Notes: generated by a model not told the origin, from the letters alone. A stretch of 64,000 bases of DNA from Acetobacter musti (GCF_011516835.1 NZ_WOTB01000006.1:157903-221902); one strand, 5' to 3'. Shown: positions 43,932-53,891, numbered from the stretch's first letter. Numbers and translations are program-made.

Positions 43932-45599
43932 ATGACCACCACACAGTACGACGCCATCGTTATCGGCTCCGGCGCCGCCGGCGGTTTTGCCGCCAAGGAA
44001 CTGACCGGACAGGGCCTCTCCGTCCTCGTTCTCGAAGCCGGCCGCCCGGTCGGACAGAATGACCCCGCCTCCCGCCGCAAACCGGCCGGCAAGGACGCGC
44101 ATCTCCTCCCCCGCATCGCCGCCACTCTCACCGGCCAGCACCGCCAGTCCCGCGTCGCGTTCTTCAACAGCCAGCTCCGTCATCTGTTCGTCAATGACTG
44201 GACGCATGGCTACACCACCCCGAAAGACGTTCCCTTCCTGTGGGTGCGCGGACGTCAGATCGGGGGCCGGCTGCACGCCTTCGGACGTGTCCTCTTCCGC
44301 TGGTCCGATTATGATTTCAAAGGCGCAGGACAGGGAATGGGCGGTGTCGACTGGCCCCTATCCTATGCCGATCTCGCGCCGTGGTACGAAAAAGCCGAGC
44401 GGTTTCTGAGCATCCACGGCAATCTGGACAGGGTCAGCACCGCCCCGGACGGGATCATGGCGGAACCCGCCGTTCTGACGCCGGAAGAACAGGCCTTTCG
44501 CAAAAGCGTCGAGCAGCGCTGGCCCGACCGGCACGTCATCGCCTGGCGCTTCAATCCGCATGACGGCGCCCCGCTCCCGCCCGCGCTCGCCGCCGCGAAA
44601 GCCACCGGAAACCTCACCATCCGCTCCGGCGCCGTCGTCCGCGAAATCCTCACCGACCCAGCCACCGGACGCGCCACCGGCGTCGCATGGTCGGATCGTA
44701 CGACCAAAACACAACACGTCTCACAGGCCCGCGCCGTCGTCGTCTGCGCCTCGCCGATCGAGAGCATCCGTCTGCTGCTCAACTCATCCTCATCCCGGCA
44801 TCCGGACGGCCTTGGCAACAGTTCCGGCACGCTCGGACGCTATTTCATGGATCAGTGCGCCAGCCTCATGTTCGGACGCTGGCCCGCCACCGCCCGGAGC
44901 GGCCCGGACGTGACCCTGCCCGTTCATCCGTTCTTCGGCGTCACCGGCGGCATGTACATTCCGCGCTATGAAAACGCCGACGGAGCCTCCGATCCCGCCT
45001 TCCTGCGCGGCTATACCTATCAGGGCTCAATCGGGCGTTACAGCGCCCCCGCCTCAGGCAGCGACGTTCCCGTCGCAATCATGAGCTTTGGCGAAATGCT
45101 GCCTTATTCCGACAATACCGTCACCCTCAATCCGAAACGCCGCGACCGCTGGGGCATCCCCCTGCCCCATATCCGCTGCGCCCCCCATGAAAATGAACGG
45201 GCCATGCTGCGCAAACAGATCCGCGACTGCGCCGACATGATCGAAGCCGGCGGCGGTGAAGTCGATTTCTGGGCCTCCCCCCTCGGTCTCGGCGAAACCG
45301 GACGCGGCCTCTATCCGGAAAAATCACCGCTCGCCCGCTGGCTGATCCGGAAGATGTTCCCGAAAAGCATGGTCATGGGCGCCGCCATTCACGAAAGCGG
45401 CGGTATCCGCATGGGCAGCGACCCCGCCTCCTCTGTTCTGAATACCTACGGTCAGTCCTGGGATGTTCCCAATCTCTTCGTCACCGACGCCTCCAGCTTC
45501 CCTTCCGGCGGCGCGCTGGGAACGACCCTGACAGTAATGGCTCAGAGCATGCGCGCATGCAATCATCTCGCAAACGAACTGAAATCAGGGCGTCTCTGA
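43932..45599 (+). CDS. GMC-family FAD-dependent sugar dehydrogenase
   Basis: The 555-residue flavoprotein has the FAD-binding DAIVIGSGAAGGFAAKEL at residues 8-25, VRGRQIGG, and a C terminus with HESGGIRMG and FVTDASSFPSGGALGTTLT. It resembles gluconate 2-dehydrogenase or glucoside 3-dehydrogenase large subunits. In most relatives the last motif holds an Asn-Pro (NPTLT) with the second catalytic residue; here it reads GTT, so the Asn is missing. No hitchhiker (subunit 3-like) or cytochrome gene adjoins it, and there is no signal peptide, so its electron acceptor is unclear. The ATG at 43932 is set by homology. Confidence 0.86.
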   Translation: MTTTQYDAIVIGSGAAGGFAAKELTGQGLSVLVLEAGRPVGQNDPASRRKPAGKDAHLLPRIAATLTGQHRQSRVAFFNSQLRHLFVNDWTHGYTTPKDVPFLWVRGRQIGGRLHAFGRVLFRWSDYDFKGAGQGMGGVDWPLSYADLAPWYEKAERFLSIHGNLDRVSTAPDGIMAEPAVLTPEEQAFRKSVEQRWPDRHVIAWRFNPHDGAPLPPALAAAKATGNLTIRSGAVVREILTDPATGRATGVAWSDRTTKTQHVSQARAVVVCASPIESIRLLLNSSSSRHPDGLGNSSGTLGRYFMDQCASLMFGRWPATARSGPDVTLPVHPFFGVTGGMYIPRYENADGASDPAFLRGYTYQGSIGRYSAPASGSDVPVAIMSFGEMLPYSDNTVTLNPKRRDRWGIPLPHIRCAPHENERAMLRKQIRDCADMIEAGGGEVDFWASPLGLGETGRGLYPEKSPLARWLIRKMFPKSMVMGAAIHESGGIRMGSDPASSVLNTYGQSWDVPNLFVTDASSFPSGGALGTTLTVMAQSMRACNHLANELKSGRL

Positions 45600-45659
45600 A
45601 TTTCAGACCCCGGCAAAACGCCGGCGGAAAGTCAGTGAGAAGCCGGCGGGAGGCCAGCG

Positions 45660-47000
45660 ATGACGGTGACATCAGGCGAAATCTCCATTCGTGAAAAGAT
45701 CGCCTACGGATGCGGCGACCTTTCCTCCAATCTGATGTGGGGCCTGACCTCGTCCTGGCTCATGTTCTATTACACCGATGTCTACGGCCTTCCTGCATCG
45801 GACGTCGCCTGGATCCTGCTCATCGCCCGCGTCTTCGACGCCTTCTGCGACCCCGCCATCGGCTATGTCATCGATCGCGCCGGCGGCATGATCGTCCCCC
45901 GTGTCATCCGTCTCCTCGCCATTCCCTTCGGCGTGTCCGCTTTCCTCTGCTTCCTGCCCCTCCCGCTGTCCCCGCATGGAAAAATCCTCTGGGCCGGCAC
46001 TTCATATATTCTGTTCGGTGCAGTCTATTCCTGCATCAATACCCCTTACGGCGCTCTCGCCACGATGATCAGCACCGTCGCGCAGGACCGCGTCGGTCTC
46101 AATACCTTCCGCATGATGGGCTGCCAGCTCGGCCAGTTCTCCGTCGCCCTGCTCACCATCCCCGCCATCAGCTGGCTCGGCGGCGGCGATACCATGACAC
46201 AGCGCCAGACCGGTATGGCGCTCTATGTCCTCATCCTCTCGGTCATCGGCAGCGTGCTGTGGGAAGCCGTCTCCCGTGTCTGCGTCGTGCGGCACCCTCC
46301 GCCGCCCGTCCGGCACAGCCCCGCCGAACTGTTCGGAACCCTGTTCCGGAACCAGCTCTGGCATATATGCAACGCACTGGTTTTCCTGCAATTCGTCGGG
46401 ATCGCCACGTTCTACGGCTTTGCGATCTATTATGCGCGCGTCCTGCTCGGTGGCTCGGATTCATTCGGCGGCGAGCTGCTGACCATAGCAACCGTCTCGG
46501 CCTTTTTTGGCGCTTGCCTGTCGCCGTTATCCGTCAGACACCTTGGCGTGACCGGAACATGCTCCGTGTCCCTGATTCTGCAGATCCTCGGATACGGACT
46601 GATCTGGCTGGCCGGGTCCGGAATGACGTCATTCTTTGCCGGTTTCCTGCTTCTCAGCCTCTCACAGGGCGTCGCCTCGCCCCTGTATTACGTCCTTCTT
46701 GCTGCCGCGATCGATAAAGGGTTCGCCCTCTCCTCCGTCAACACGGCCGGCCTCGCCTATTCGATCAGCACCCTGATGACAAAACTGTCGATGGGCGTCA
46801 CCGGCTTCCTTCTCGCATTCTTCCTGTCCTGGGGACACTATACTCCGGCAAGCGTCACGCAGTCCCCTGATCTCGCTCCCTGGGTCACAGCCGGTTTCAT
46901 CTGGCTCCCGCTCGGTGGCGCGATCCTCCAGCTCGGCCTGCTCCGCCTCTGGCCCCGTCAGACTCCTGAGAGGAATAAGAACGTCTTCATCACACCGTAA
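45660..47000 (+). CDS. GPH-family (MelB-like) sugar:cation symporter
   Basis: The 446-residue polytopic protein belongs to the glycoside-pentoside-hexuronide:cation family. It has the N-terminal signature REKIAYGCGDLSSNLMWGLTSS, then LLIARVFDAFCDPAIGYVIDRA and NTPYGALATMIS, typical of MelB-type carriers with 12 helices. It likely imports the substrate of the LacI-controlled cluster, which it terminates. The substrate is not readable from the sequence. It starts 60 bp after the GMC gene. Confidence 0.88.
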   Translation: MTVTSGEISIREKIAYGCGDLSSNLMWGLTSSWLMFYYTDVYGLPASDVAWILLIARVFDAFCDPAIGYVIDRAGGMIVPRVIRLLAIPFGVSAFLCFLPLPLSPHGKILWAGTSYILFGAVYSCINTPYGALATMISTVAQDRVGLNTFRMMGCQLGQFSVALLTIPAISWLGGGDTMTQRQTGMALYVLILSVIGSVLWEAVSRVCVVRHPPPPVRHSPAELFGTLFRNQLWHICNALVFLQFVGIATFYGFAIYYARVLLGGSDSFGGELLTIATVSAFFGACLSPLSVRHLGVTGTCSVSLILQILGYGLIWLAGSGMTSFFAGFLLLSLSQGVASPLYYVLLAAAIDKGFALSSVNTAGLAYSISTLMTKLSMGVTGFLLAFFLSWGHYTPASVTQSPDLAPWVTAGFIWLPLGGAILQLGLLRLWPRQTPERNKNVFITP

Positions 47001-47284
47001 AACCGAAGCAATGAGGACCATGCCTTACAAAAGTCCGGTACCCTGAAATCACTCATTGAAACGAACCGAAAAGAGCAGCTCCACCGGGTTTACCCAGGCA
47101 CTGCTTTGCCCGACACTACCTCGCTATTTCCGCCAGGCACCTCCCCGAACTGCCATCCAGATCTTGTTCAGTCCGAAAAACGCGGATCAATCAATCCCGC
47201 GCCGTCACCGAAAACCCGAAAACCACATCCCGCTCCCGTATCCCCGCAACCAGGCGAAAAACACCCCGCCACTTTATTCTGTCT

Positions 47285-48922
47285 CTATGCCGGTTTCCCG
47301 ATAACCCGGCACAAAGACAGGCGATAACTCCTTACAGCGCTTTCACGGCGCTTCTTCCCGTTCAGCGCAGACGACACTTCACGACAATCCGAAACGGTAA
47401 AATCCGGCAGAAACCTTTTCAGAAGCGCCATGTGATCATCTTCCGCCGGATCATCGGAACGCACCATGTAAACCGGAGCCCCGCTCCGGAGGAGATCGTG
47501 AACCGCCTGCCCCGGCCAGAAATCCACCGATGCCGCCAGCAGATTATTCATACCGACAAAACGCAGCGTCGCGGCCGGCTCAAAGAAAGGCGCCAGATAA
47601 GACAGATTCCGCCCCATCAGCAGAACGACGCTGTCAGCAGCAACCCGCTCACGCCCGACATCAAACGTCCGCGCGGAGAAATCCGTATGTCCGAAACCAG
47701 GATACCGGCTTGTCACCATCAGAAACACGACAGCCACGCAGACTGCCGCATCACGCCACAGACGCGATCGGCTCTTTCCGGCAACCCGGAAAACGTCGCA
47801 CAACGCCGCCACAATCAGATAACCCGACATCGCCTCAATCGGGATCATATATCGCAGGATCGAATAAAGCCGGAGCCAGACAACATAACCAGTAACGGTA
47901 AAAGCCAGAACACCGGCACAGGCCCGCCCCCCCGGCTCCGCCGCGGAGCGGCGCAGCCACCAGACGCGCGGAACCAGCAACAGACAGGCCAGCATCGTCA
48001 GAGCAAAACGCGCGTCGGCAAACCCCGGCTCAGCGATCATCCGCTCTCTGCCCGATAACCAGAAGAACGGATAGGCAATCCATTGCAACACCGATCGCGG
48101 CTTATATCGCTGATCGGTAAACGTCTCCGGCGCGGTCCAGACGGAGTGAAAAATTCCGTTGAACATCGGAAAAACAGGGTTGCCCGTCAGACGCCAGAGA
48201 TGAACCGCCCACCATCCATAGGTCATCAGAAAGCCCGCGACACATCCTGCCGCGCAGGCGGAAACCGGTCGCACCCGCCAGCCTCCTCTTGGCGCCACAA
48301 CAGCAACCGTCGCCAGAACAGCCGGCACATAAACCACCGCCGTTGGCTTGATCCCTGCCGCAAGCCCAACACACAACCCGCCCAGGATAAACCGCCGGTT
48401 ACACAGTCCCCGGCAATCACCGGACAACCCGGCCGTCGCCAGCACAACACGCAGACCCAGCAGCACCAGCACCGCAACCGGCATCTCGCCGGATGATAAC
48501 CCGATCTGAGAAAGTATCGCCGTTCCGGTCGCCCCGATGAGCAGAGCCGCCACAACCCCGACATTGCCGAGTTCCGTGCCACCCGGGAGTCCGCGCAGCA
48601 TCCGCAGGATGGAGAAGAGAACCAGCAGCAGCAAACTGTAAGAAAAACCCTGAACCGCCGCAAAAAACCGCGGATAATCCGCCAGCGGCCCCATTCCCGC
48701 CCGGTAAAGTAAAATATCTCCAAGCGGATTGAAAAATGTCTGGATATCCGCCGGATAGATATCCCTGCCGTCACGATGCGTCAGAAATGCCCAGGCATTA
48801 TAGAGATGATAGTTGCGCAGATCGGAAAATCTGTCCTGCCCGAACAGCACCGAAATCACCGGGCCTGCAATCAGAAACACAGCGTAAGGAATGGCTTTCG
48901 CAGTCTTGCCCGGAAATTTCAT
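47285..48922 (-). CDS. Polytopic membrane protein, possibly GT-C glycosyltransferase
   Basis: The 545-residue protein has about 11-13 hydrophobic helices (for example AVFLIAGPVISVLFG at the N terminus and LLLLVLFSILRMLRG) and an acidic first loop with FSDLRNYHLYNAWAFLTH. This is reminiscent of GT-C-type polyprenyl-phosphate glycosyltransferases, which have an acidic motif in the first periplasmic loop, but no clear DXD is present and the C-terminal domain is short. It stands alone, with no polysaccharide genes beside it, so the function is uncertain. Confidence 0.6.
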   Translation of the reverse strand: MKFPGKTAKAIPYAVFLIAGPVISVLFGQDRFSDLRNYHLYNAWAFLTHRDGRDIYPADIQTFFNPLGDILLYRAGMGPLADYPRFFAAVQGFSYSLLLLVLFSILRMLRGLPGGTELGNVGVVAALLIGATGTAILSQIGLSSGEMPVAVLVLLGLRVVLATAGLSGDCRGLCNRRFILGGLCVGLAAGIKPTAVVYVPAVLATVAVVAPRGGWRVRPVSACAAGCVAGFLMTYGWWAVHLWRLTGNPVFPMFNGIFHSVWTAPETFTDQRYKPRSVLQWIAYPFFWLSGRERMIAEPGFADARFALTMLACLLLVPRVWWLRRSAAEPGGRACAGVLAFTVTGYVVWLRLYSILRYMIPIEAMSGYLIVAALCDVFRVAGKSRSRLWRDAAVCVAVVFLMVTSRYPGFGHTDFSARTFDVGRERVAADSVVLLMGRNLSYLAPFFEPAATLRFVGMNNLLAASVDFWPGQAVHDLLRSGAPVYMVRSDDPAEDDHMALLKRFLPDFTVSDCREVSSALNGKKRRESAVRSYRLSLCRVIGKPA

Positions 48923-49337
48923 CAGAATCCCACTACACGTCGCAGAATCCGCTCCTCCGGAGCCGGGCCATTACGGATATCACCGGATCATAATCCGCCT
49001 CCGTCCGGCACTCCGGCATCCGGCAAGGCTCTTAGTTCACTGCCCGGCTGACCCGATCCCATCCGATGCCAGTTAAATGACATCACAAGGACCAGTAAAG
49101 TATCCCCACCTGAAACCACAAACAGATATCAGTAAAAACGATACCCGATTTCTTGCCGAATCATTAAATCCAGACACGCAATATTTAGCCGCCATGCCCG
49201 GTTTCACTTCCGCAGGCGCCACAATGCATTCCTGCATGAGATCATGTCAGACTTCCCGCAGGCCACACCTCTTGCGGGAGCGCATACGGAATGGCATTGG
49301 ACATCCCACAGTTCAGACGAAGGATGCCCCGGCCGCC
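48923..49337. other. Gene-free gap between the GT-C-like and DedA-like genes
   Basis: These 415 bp hold no supported gene. AT-rich sequence at about 49070-49190 may contain the divergent promoters. One 7-bp inverted repeat, TCCCGCA (49254-49260) with TGCGGGA (49273-49279), lies upstream of the DedA-like gene. Confidence 0.5.
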
Positions 49338-49916
49338 ATGCTCGACCGCCTCTACTCCCGCGTGCGGGCGCACGCCGCCGGTCCTCAGGCCCCTTACTGG
49401 CTCGCTCTTCTCTGCTTCGCCGAGGCCAGCGTCTTCCCGCTGCCACCCGAAACACTGCTGATTCCAATGTGCCTGGCCAGCAGAAACCGCGCCTGGCAGT
49501 TCGCCGCCATCGCAACCGTCTCCAGCGTCTGCGGCGGCCTGCTCGGATGGTATATCGGCGCCGTCCTGCTCGAACACGTCGCCCTGCCCATCGTCCATTT
49601 CTACCACGCCGAACGTACCCTCGCCACGCTTCAGGAAAAATTCCGCCAGTGGGGCGTCTGGATCATCCTGATCAAGGGCCTGACACCCGTCCCCTACAAA
49701 TTCGTCACCATCGCCAGCGGCGCGGCCCATTTCGCGATCATCCCGTTCATGCTCGCAAGCCTCGTCACCCGCGGCGTCCGCTTCTTTCTCGTCGCAGGCC
49801 TCCTCCGGCGTTTCGGCGCCCCGATCGAAACCTTCATCGAAGAGCGCCTGCCCCTCGTCTGCGGCGCCTTCGCCGTCCTGCTGGTCGGCGGAATCGTGGC
49901 TCTCAGATATCTCTGA
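49338..49916 (+). CDS. DedA/YqaA-family membrane protein
   Basis: The 192-residue protein has four or five hydrophobic segments and the DedA/VTT pattern: PYWLALLCFAEASVFPLPPETLLIPM, GGLLGWYIG and the KGLTPVPYKFVTIASGAAH motif with Gly/Pro residues in a re-entrant loop. Members help maintain the proton gradient and shuttle lipids such as undecaprenyl phosphate. The ATG at 49338 was chosen because homology begins there. Its 3' end overlaps the convergent EamA gene by 14 bp. Confidence 0.86.
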   Translation: MLDRLYSRVRAHAAGPQAPYWLALLCFAEASVFPLPPETLLIPMCLASRNRAWQFAAIATVSSVCGGLLGWYIGAVLLEHVALPIVHFYHAERTLATLQEKFRQWGVWIILIKGLTPVPYKFVTIASGAAHFAIIPFMLASLVTRGVRFFLVAGLLRRFGAPIETFIEERLPLVCGAFAVLLVGGIVALRYL

Positions 49917-50817
49917 TCCGGCCACGCGTCATCGCGCTGCCATGCAGCGCGATATACCGGAACTTGATCTTCTGCCGGACCCAGTTCACCAGCCCCGATA
50001 ACGTGACAATAATCACGCCGATAAAGCCCCACATGTCCAGCTGCTGGTGAAACATCGTGTAGCTGAGCACAACACCCCAGACCATCTGACTGTACTGCGG
50101 AAGCGCGACCCGGTTCGCCGGCGCCGCCTGCGTCGCCATCATCAGTAAAAGCTGCCCCAGCGCCGCAAGCAATCCGTAACCAAACAGAAAAAACCAGCCC
50201 CTCATATCCGGCCAGGACGCATGACCGGCCATAAGAATACCATTTCCCACCAGCGGACCGATCAGACTCGATCCGAACAGCGACAAGCGCGGGCTGTTCT
50301 GCCCCGACCGCCGGTAAGCAATCACACCGACAGCGTTCGCGACAGCCGCAATCAGGGCGCAGAGATGGCCGAAATGCAGAGCCCGAAATCCCGGCCGCAG
50401 CACGATCAGCACACCGATAAAGCCCACCGCCACCGAAATCCACGCCCAGATATTCACCGGCTCCCGCAGAAACGTCACCGAAAGGATCGTCACGAAAAAC
50501 GGCATCAGAAACATCAGCGACAGAGCTTCCGGCATCGGCAGCAGCATGAACGCCTCAACACTGGATGCCGTCGCGAGAAAAACCGAACCGGCCCGGATGA
50601 GCCACATCCAGGGATGCGCCGTCCGCACGATGTCAATCCAGGACTCATGCTTCAGCCGCACGAAGGGCAGGATCAGAAACCCGAACGCCCCACCCGAAAA
50701 AGCGACCTCAAACGGATCGAGACTCCCGGCGAGAAGCTTGGAAAATGCGTCACTGATCGAAAACGACGCATAGGCCATGAAGGCCAGCAGCATTCCTGAA
50801 GCAGCAGTCGATGGCAT
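49903..50817 (-). CDS. EamA/DMT-family transporter
   Basis: The 304-residue protein has ten membrane helices in two EamA repeats (LLAFMAYASFSISDAFSKLLAGSL at the N terminus; second repeat around AYRRSGQNSPRLSLFGSSLIGPLVG). EamA exporters move amino acids or other metabolites out of the cell. The substrate is unknown. It is monocistronic, overlapping the convergent DedA gene by 14 bp and divergent from the phytochrome-like gene. Confidence 0.88.
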   Translation of the reverse strand: MPSTAASGMLLAFMAYASFSISDAFSKLLAGSLDPFEVAFSGGAFGFLILPFVRLKHESWIDIVRTAHPWMWLIRAGSVFLATASSVEAFMLLPMPEALSLMFLMPFFVTILSVTFLREPVNIWAWISVAVGFIGVLIVLRPGFRALHFGHLCALIAAVANAVGVIAYRRSGQNSPRLSLFGSSLIGPLVGNGILMAGHASWPDMRGWFFLFGYGLLAALGQLLLMMATQAAPANRVALPQYSQMVWGVVLSYTMFHQQLDMWGFIGVIIVTLSGLVNWVRQKIKFRYIALHGSAMTRGRIRDI

Positions 50818-51226
50818 CGCCGGTCCTGTCTCCGTTGCACGACACCGGACAGGTGCTGCAATCGCCTGGGGGATTCACGAGGTTCGCTTACTCCGCCCCA
50901 CACGCCAGGAGAAGGTGATTTCGCATCGCCATCCGCAGGCCAGCCCTGCGTGCATCAGCGTTCCGATAACCGGATAAACCACCGCCGGAAACGCATCTTT
51001 ATTTACGGCAGAACTCCCCGCCTTTTGTGAGCCACAATTACGGGACATTAAGAATTCAGCCATCTCACGGAGACACTCCACAGCACGACAGCAAATCCCG
51101 GCTGGCAGATAACTAAGAGACGACTTGCAGAATATTCAGCACCGGAAGCACGATTACAGTGGCTCCCGCACGTCCTTATGATTAATAACGCAACGGTTCC
51201 CCGAACAGCCGGAGGGAGGAGTCGGA
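50818..51226. other. Gene-free divergent region before the phytochrome-like gene
   Basis: These 409 bp hold no supported gene. The promoters of the EamA and phytochrome-like genes should be here. GGAGGGAGG lies just before 51227. No operator or structured RNA was recognised. Confidence 0.5.
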
Positions 51227-53857
51227 ATGGATATCAGCGAATGCACCCACTCTGACCTGACAGAAAGCGACCTCGAAATCTTCTCCGCCCCCGAGCGCAT
51301 TCAGCCCCGCGGCTGCCTGCTGTCATTCAGCACCGACGGACTGGCCCTCCTCCGTCACTCCGAAAACGCCGCACAGTTCCTGTCAAACCCGGCCATCAGA
51401 ATCGGTGCCTCACTGGAGAACTGTCTCGGCGCCGCCGCGCTGAAATCCGTCTTCACTGCCCGTGAAGAAAGCCGGCAGCTCGGCAGACCCGCCCTCCTGT
51501 TCGAATTCCCGCTGCCCGGCGGCATACCCCGCGACGTCGCCGTTCATCTGTCCGGCGACGAACTGGTCGTAGAGTGTGAACCCGTCGGCAAACCCGGAGA
51601 AAACGGCCGGCGCATCGCACAGCTTCGCATGGTCATCGATCAGCTGCGCGACAAAACCGATCTCCACTCCCTGTTCACAGCCGTCGTCCGGCAGATCCGC
51701 GACGTGTCTGGCTACGACCGGGTCATGCTCTACCGGTTCGATCAGACCGGCATGCCGCAGGTGGTCGCCGAGGATAAACGAGAAGATCTGGGCAGTTTCG
51801 AAGGACATTATCTGGCTACCGAAGACGTCACCATACTGACCGCCAGTCAGTACCGCCGGACCCGGGTCCGGATGATCGACGACGTCATCGTCCCTCAGGT
51901 TCCTCTGGTAAGCGCCCCGGGGCTGCCCCCGCTGGATATGTCATTCGCCCAGTTGCGGGGCGTCTCGCCACAGGCAAAAGCCTATTTCGTTTCCCGTGGC
52001 GTCAGAAGTTCGACAGCCATCTCACTCATCGTCGACGGCACGCTCTGGGGCATGATCGCCTGCCGCCACTACACCCCGCGGGTCATGACGATCGATGAAC
52101 GCGCCATCGTGAAAATGATCGGTGAGTTCGCCTCTTTGCAGATCGCCGCCCTGATCCGCTCCCACCGCCTCGAAGTCACGACCCGCGCCCAGGCGCTGAT
52201 CGGCCATTTCCTGCATAACGCAGCCTCCAAACTCGATATTCCGTCCTACGTACGCTCCCAGCTCAGCAGTCTCATGCCTCTTGTCGAATGTGACGACATC
52301 GCCGCATGGATTGGCGGCGAGTGGACACAACACAAAAACATCCTGCCTGAAAACATCATCACCACCCTCGTCGCGGAAGCCGGGGCAAAAGCCGGCACCA
52401 CGATATGGACGACCGACCGACTCTCTGCCGACCGTATCTCCGGAACCAGTGACTCAGACACCACCTTCTCCGGTTCCACTGCCTCAGGCACCGGCGCCGC
52501 CCTGCGTTCACTCCTACCCGGCATCGCCGGACTGATGATCATCCCGGTCTCACCCACTCCGGGCGATTACATGTTCGTCTTCCGCCGCGAAGTCATCCGC
52601 ATCATCAATCGCCCCGGTACCTCGTCCCCCTCCGCCCCGGACGCCGGAAACGGTCATATCCCGCCCCGTCTCACGCGCCTGCGCGGCCGGTCGGACCCAT
52701 GGACCATTGAGGACGAGGAAGCAGCCGAGCAGCTCCGCTCCGCCCTTATCGAGGTGATGGGAGCCTACCGGCAGCAGCAGATTCTGGAACGCGCCGAAGC
52801 CGACACACGGCAGCGTATGCTCAACGAGGAACTCAGCCACCGGGTCAAAAATATCCTCGCCGTGGTGCAGTCCCTCATCAGCCGCCCTCTCCCGCCCGGC
52901 CGTTCCGCGGAAGAACACCTGACGGCACTGCGCGGCAGAATCGCAGCACTTGCAACAGCGCACGACCAGATCTCCCGCGCCGCCCATGGCGGCTCGCTCC
53001 GCGCTCTCCTCGAAGCCGAACTCGCCCCTTACAGACTGCAGGCCGGCACCGTCACCCTGGAAGGCCCCGATCTGTGGCTGCCCGGAAAAGCCCTGTCGAT
53101 CATGACACTGCTCTTCCACGAACTCGCCACGAACGCCGCCAAATACGGCGCTCTCTCAGTCCGCGAGGGCAGACTCACCGTCAGCTGGGCGCAGAACGCA
53201 CAGGCGAAAACGTGGGACATCAGCTGGACAGAAACAAACGGACCGGCAGTAAAACCCGCCGCCCGCTCCGGATTTGGCTCCGTCCTCCTCGAACGCGCCG
53301 TCAGCCACGAACTCGGCGGCCGCGCTTCCCGTGACCTCAGGCCGGAAGGCGCCATCATCCGGGTCTCAATCCCCGACAGATTCGGAACCCTCGCCTGCCC
53401 CGCGGAAATGTCTGCACGGCAACAGACAAAAACAGAACCGACATCCTTTCCCGCAGAGAAAACGGGCCATTCCTCGTCAGATGGCGTCACCGACGCCCGT
53501 ATCCTGCTCGTCGAGGACCAGCTTCTGATCGCCATGGAAGTCGAAGACGCCCTGCGTGATTTCGGCGCCGCCGAGGTCACAACGGTCTCATCCGTTGAGG
53601 AAGGCGTCAGCATCGTGGAGACCCGCCTGCCGGACGTCGCCATTCTCGACGTCAATCTGGACGGAAAAACCTCCGTTGATCTCGCGCGTCTCCTCCGCAG
53701 AAAAGGCGTACCCTTTGTGTTCGCCACCGGATATATGGACCGCTCCATGATCCCGGACGAGTTTCAGACCATCCCCGTGATCCGGAAACCATACGCCGCC
53801 TCGGCAATCGCCTCCGCCCTCGGCGCGCTGCTCGACACCAGACGTTCCGCCGCCTGA
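51227..53857 (+). CDS. Phytochrome-like HWE histidine kinase with receiver domain; chromophore residues lost
   Basis: The 876-residue protein follows the PAS-GAF-PHY-HWE kinase-receiver layout. The PAS domain has IQPRG for IQPHG, and the usual bilin-binding Cys 12 residues before the Gln is Ser. In GAF the PASDIP motif reads LATEDVT, and the bilin-contacting His of SPIHxEY is replaced (SPQAKAY). The PHY PRxSF motif is absent. The kinase has HWE features (ELSHRVKNILAVVQ, HELATNAAKYGALS, WTE) and the receiver has ILDVNL with the phosphoacceptor Asp. It probably does not sense light; it may respond to another ligand through GAF. The start follows GGAGG by 7 nt. Confidence 0.85.
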   Translation: MDISECTHSDLTESDLEIFSAPERIQPRGCLLSFSTDGLALLRHSENAAQFLSNPAIRIGASLENCLGAAALKSVFTAREESRQLGRPALLFEFPLPGGIPRDVAVHLSGDELVVECEPVGKPGENGRRIAQLRMVIDQLRDKTDLHSLFTAVVRQIRDVSGYDRVMLYRFDQTGMPQVVAEDKREDLGSFEGHYLATEDVTILTASQYRRTRVRMIDDVIVPQVPLVSAPGLPPLDMSFAQLRGVSPQAKAYFVSRGVRSSTAISLIVDGTLWGMIACRHYTPRVMTIDERAIVKMIGEFASLQIAALIRSHRLEVTTRAQALIGHFLHNAASKLDIPSYVRSQLSSLMPLVECDDIAAWIGGEWTQHKNILPENIITTLVAEAGAKAGTTIWTTDRLSADRISGTSDSDTTFSGSTASGTGAALRSLLPGIAGLMIIPVSPTPGDYMFVFRREVIRIINRPGTSSPSAPDAGNGHIPPRLTRLRGRSDPWTIEDEEAAEQLRSALIEVMGAYRQQQILERAEADTRQRMLNEELSHRVKNILAVVQSLISRPLPPGRSAEEHLTALRGRIAALATAHDQISRAAHGGSLRALLEAELAPYRLQAGTVTLEGPDLWLPGKALSIMTLLFHELATNAAKYGALSVREGRLTVSWAQNAQAKTWDISWTETNGPAVKPAARSGFGSVLLERAVSHELGGRASRDLRPEGAIIRVSIPDRFGTLACPAEMSARQQTKTEPTSFPAEKTGHSSSDGVTDARILLVEDQLLIAMEVEDALRDFGAAEVTTVSSVEEGVSIVETRLPDVAILDVNLDGKTSVDLARLLRRKGVPFVFATGYMDRSMIPDEFQTIPVIRKPYAASAIASALGALLDTRRSAA

Positions 53858-53891
53858 TTCAGAGAACCACTATTCAGGGCAACTCCCCGGA

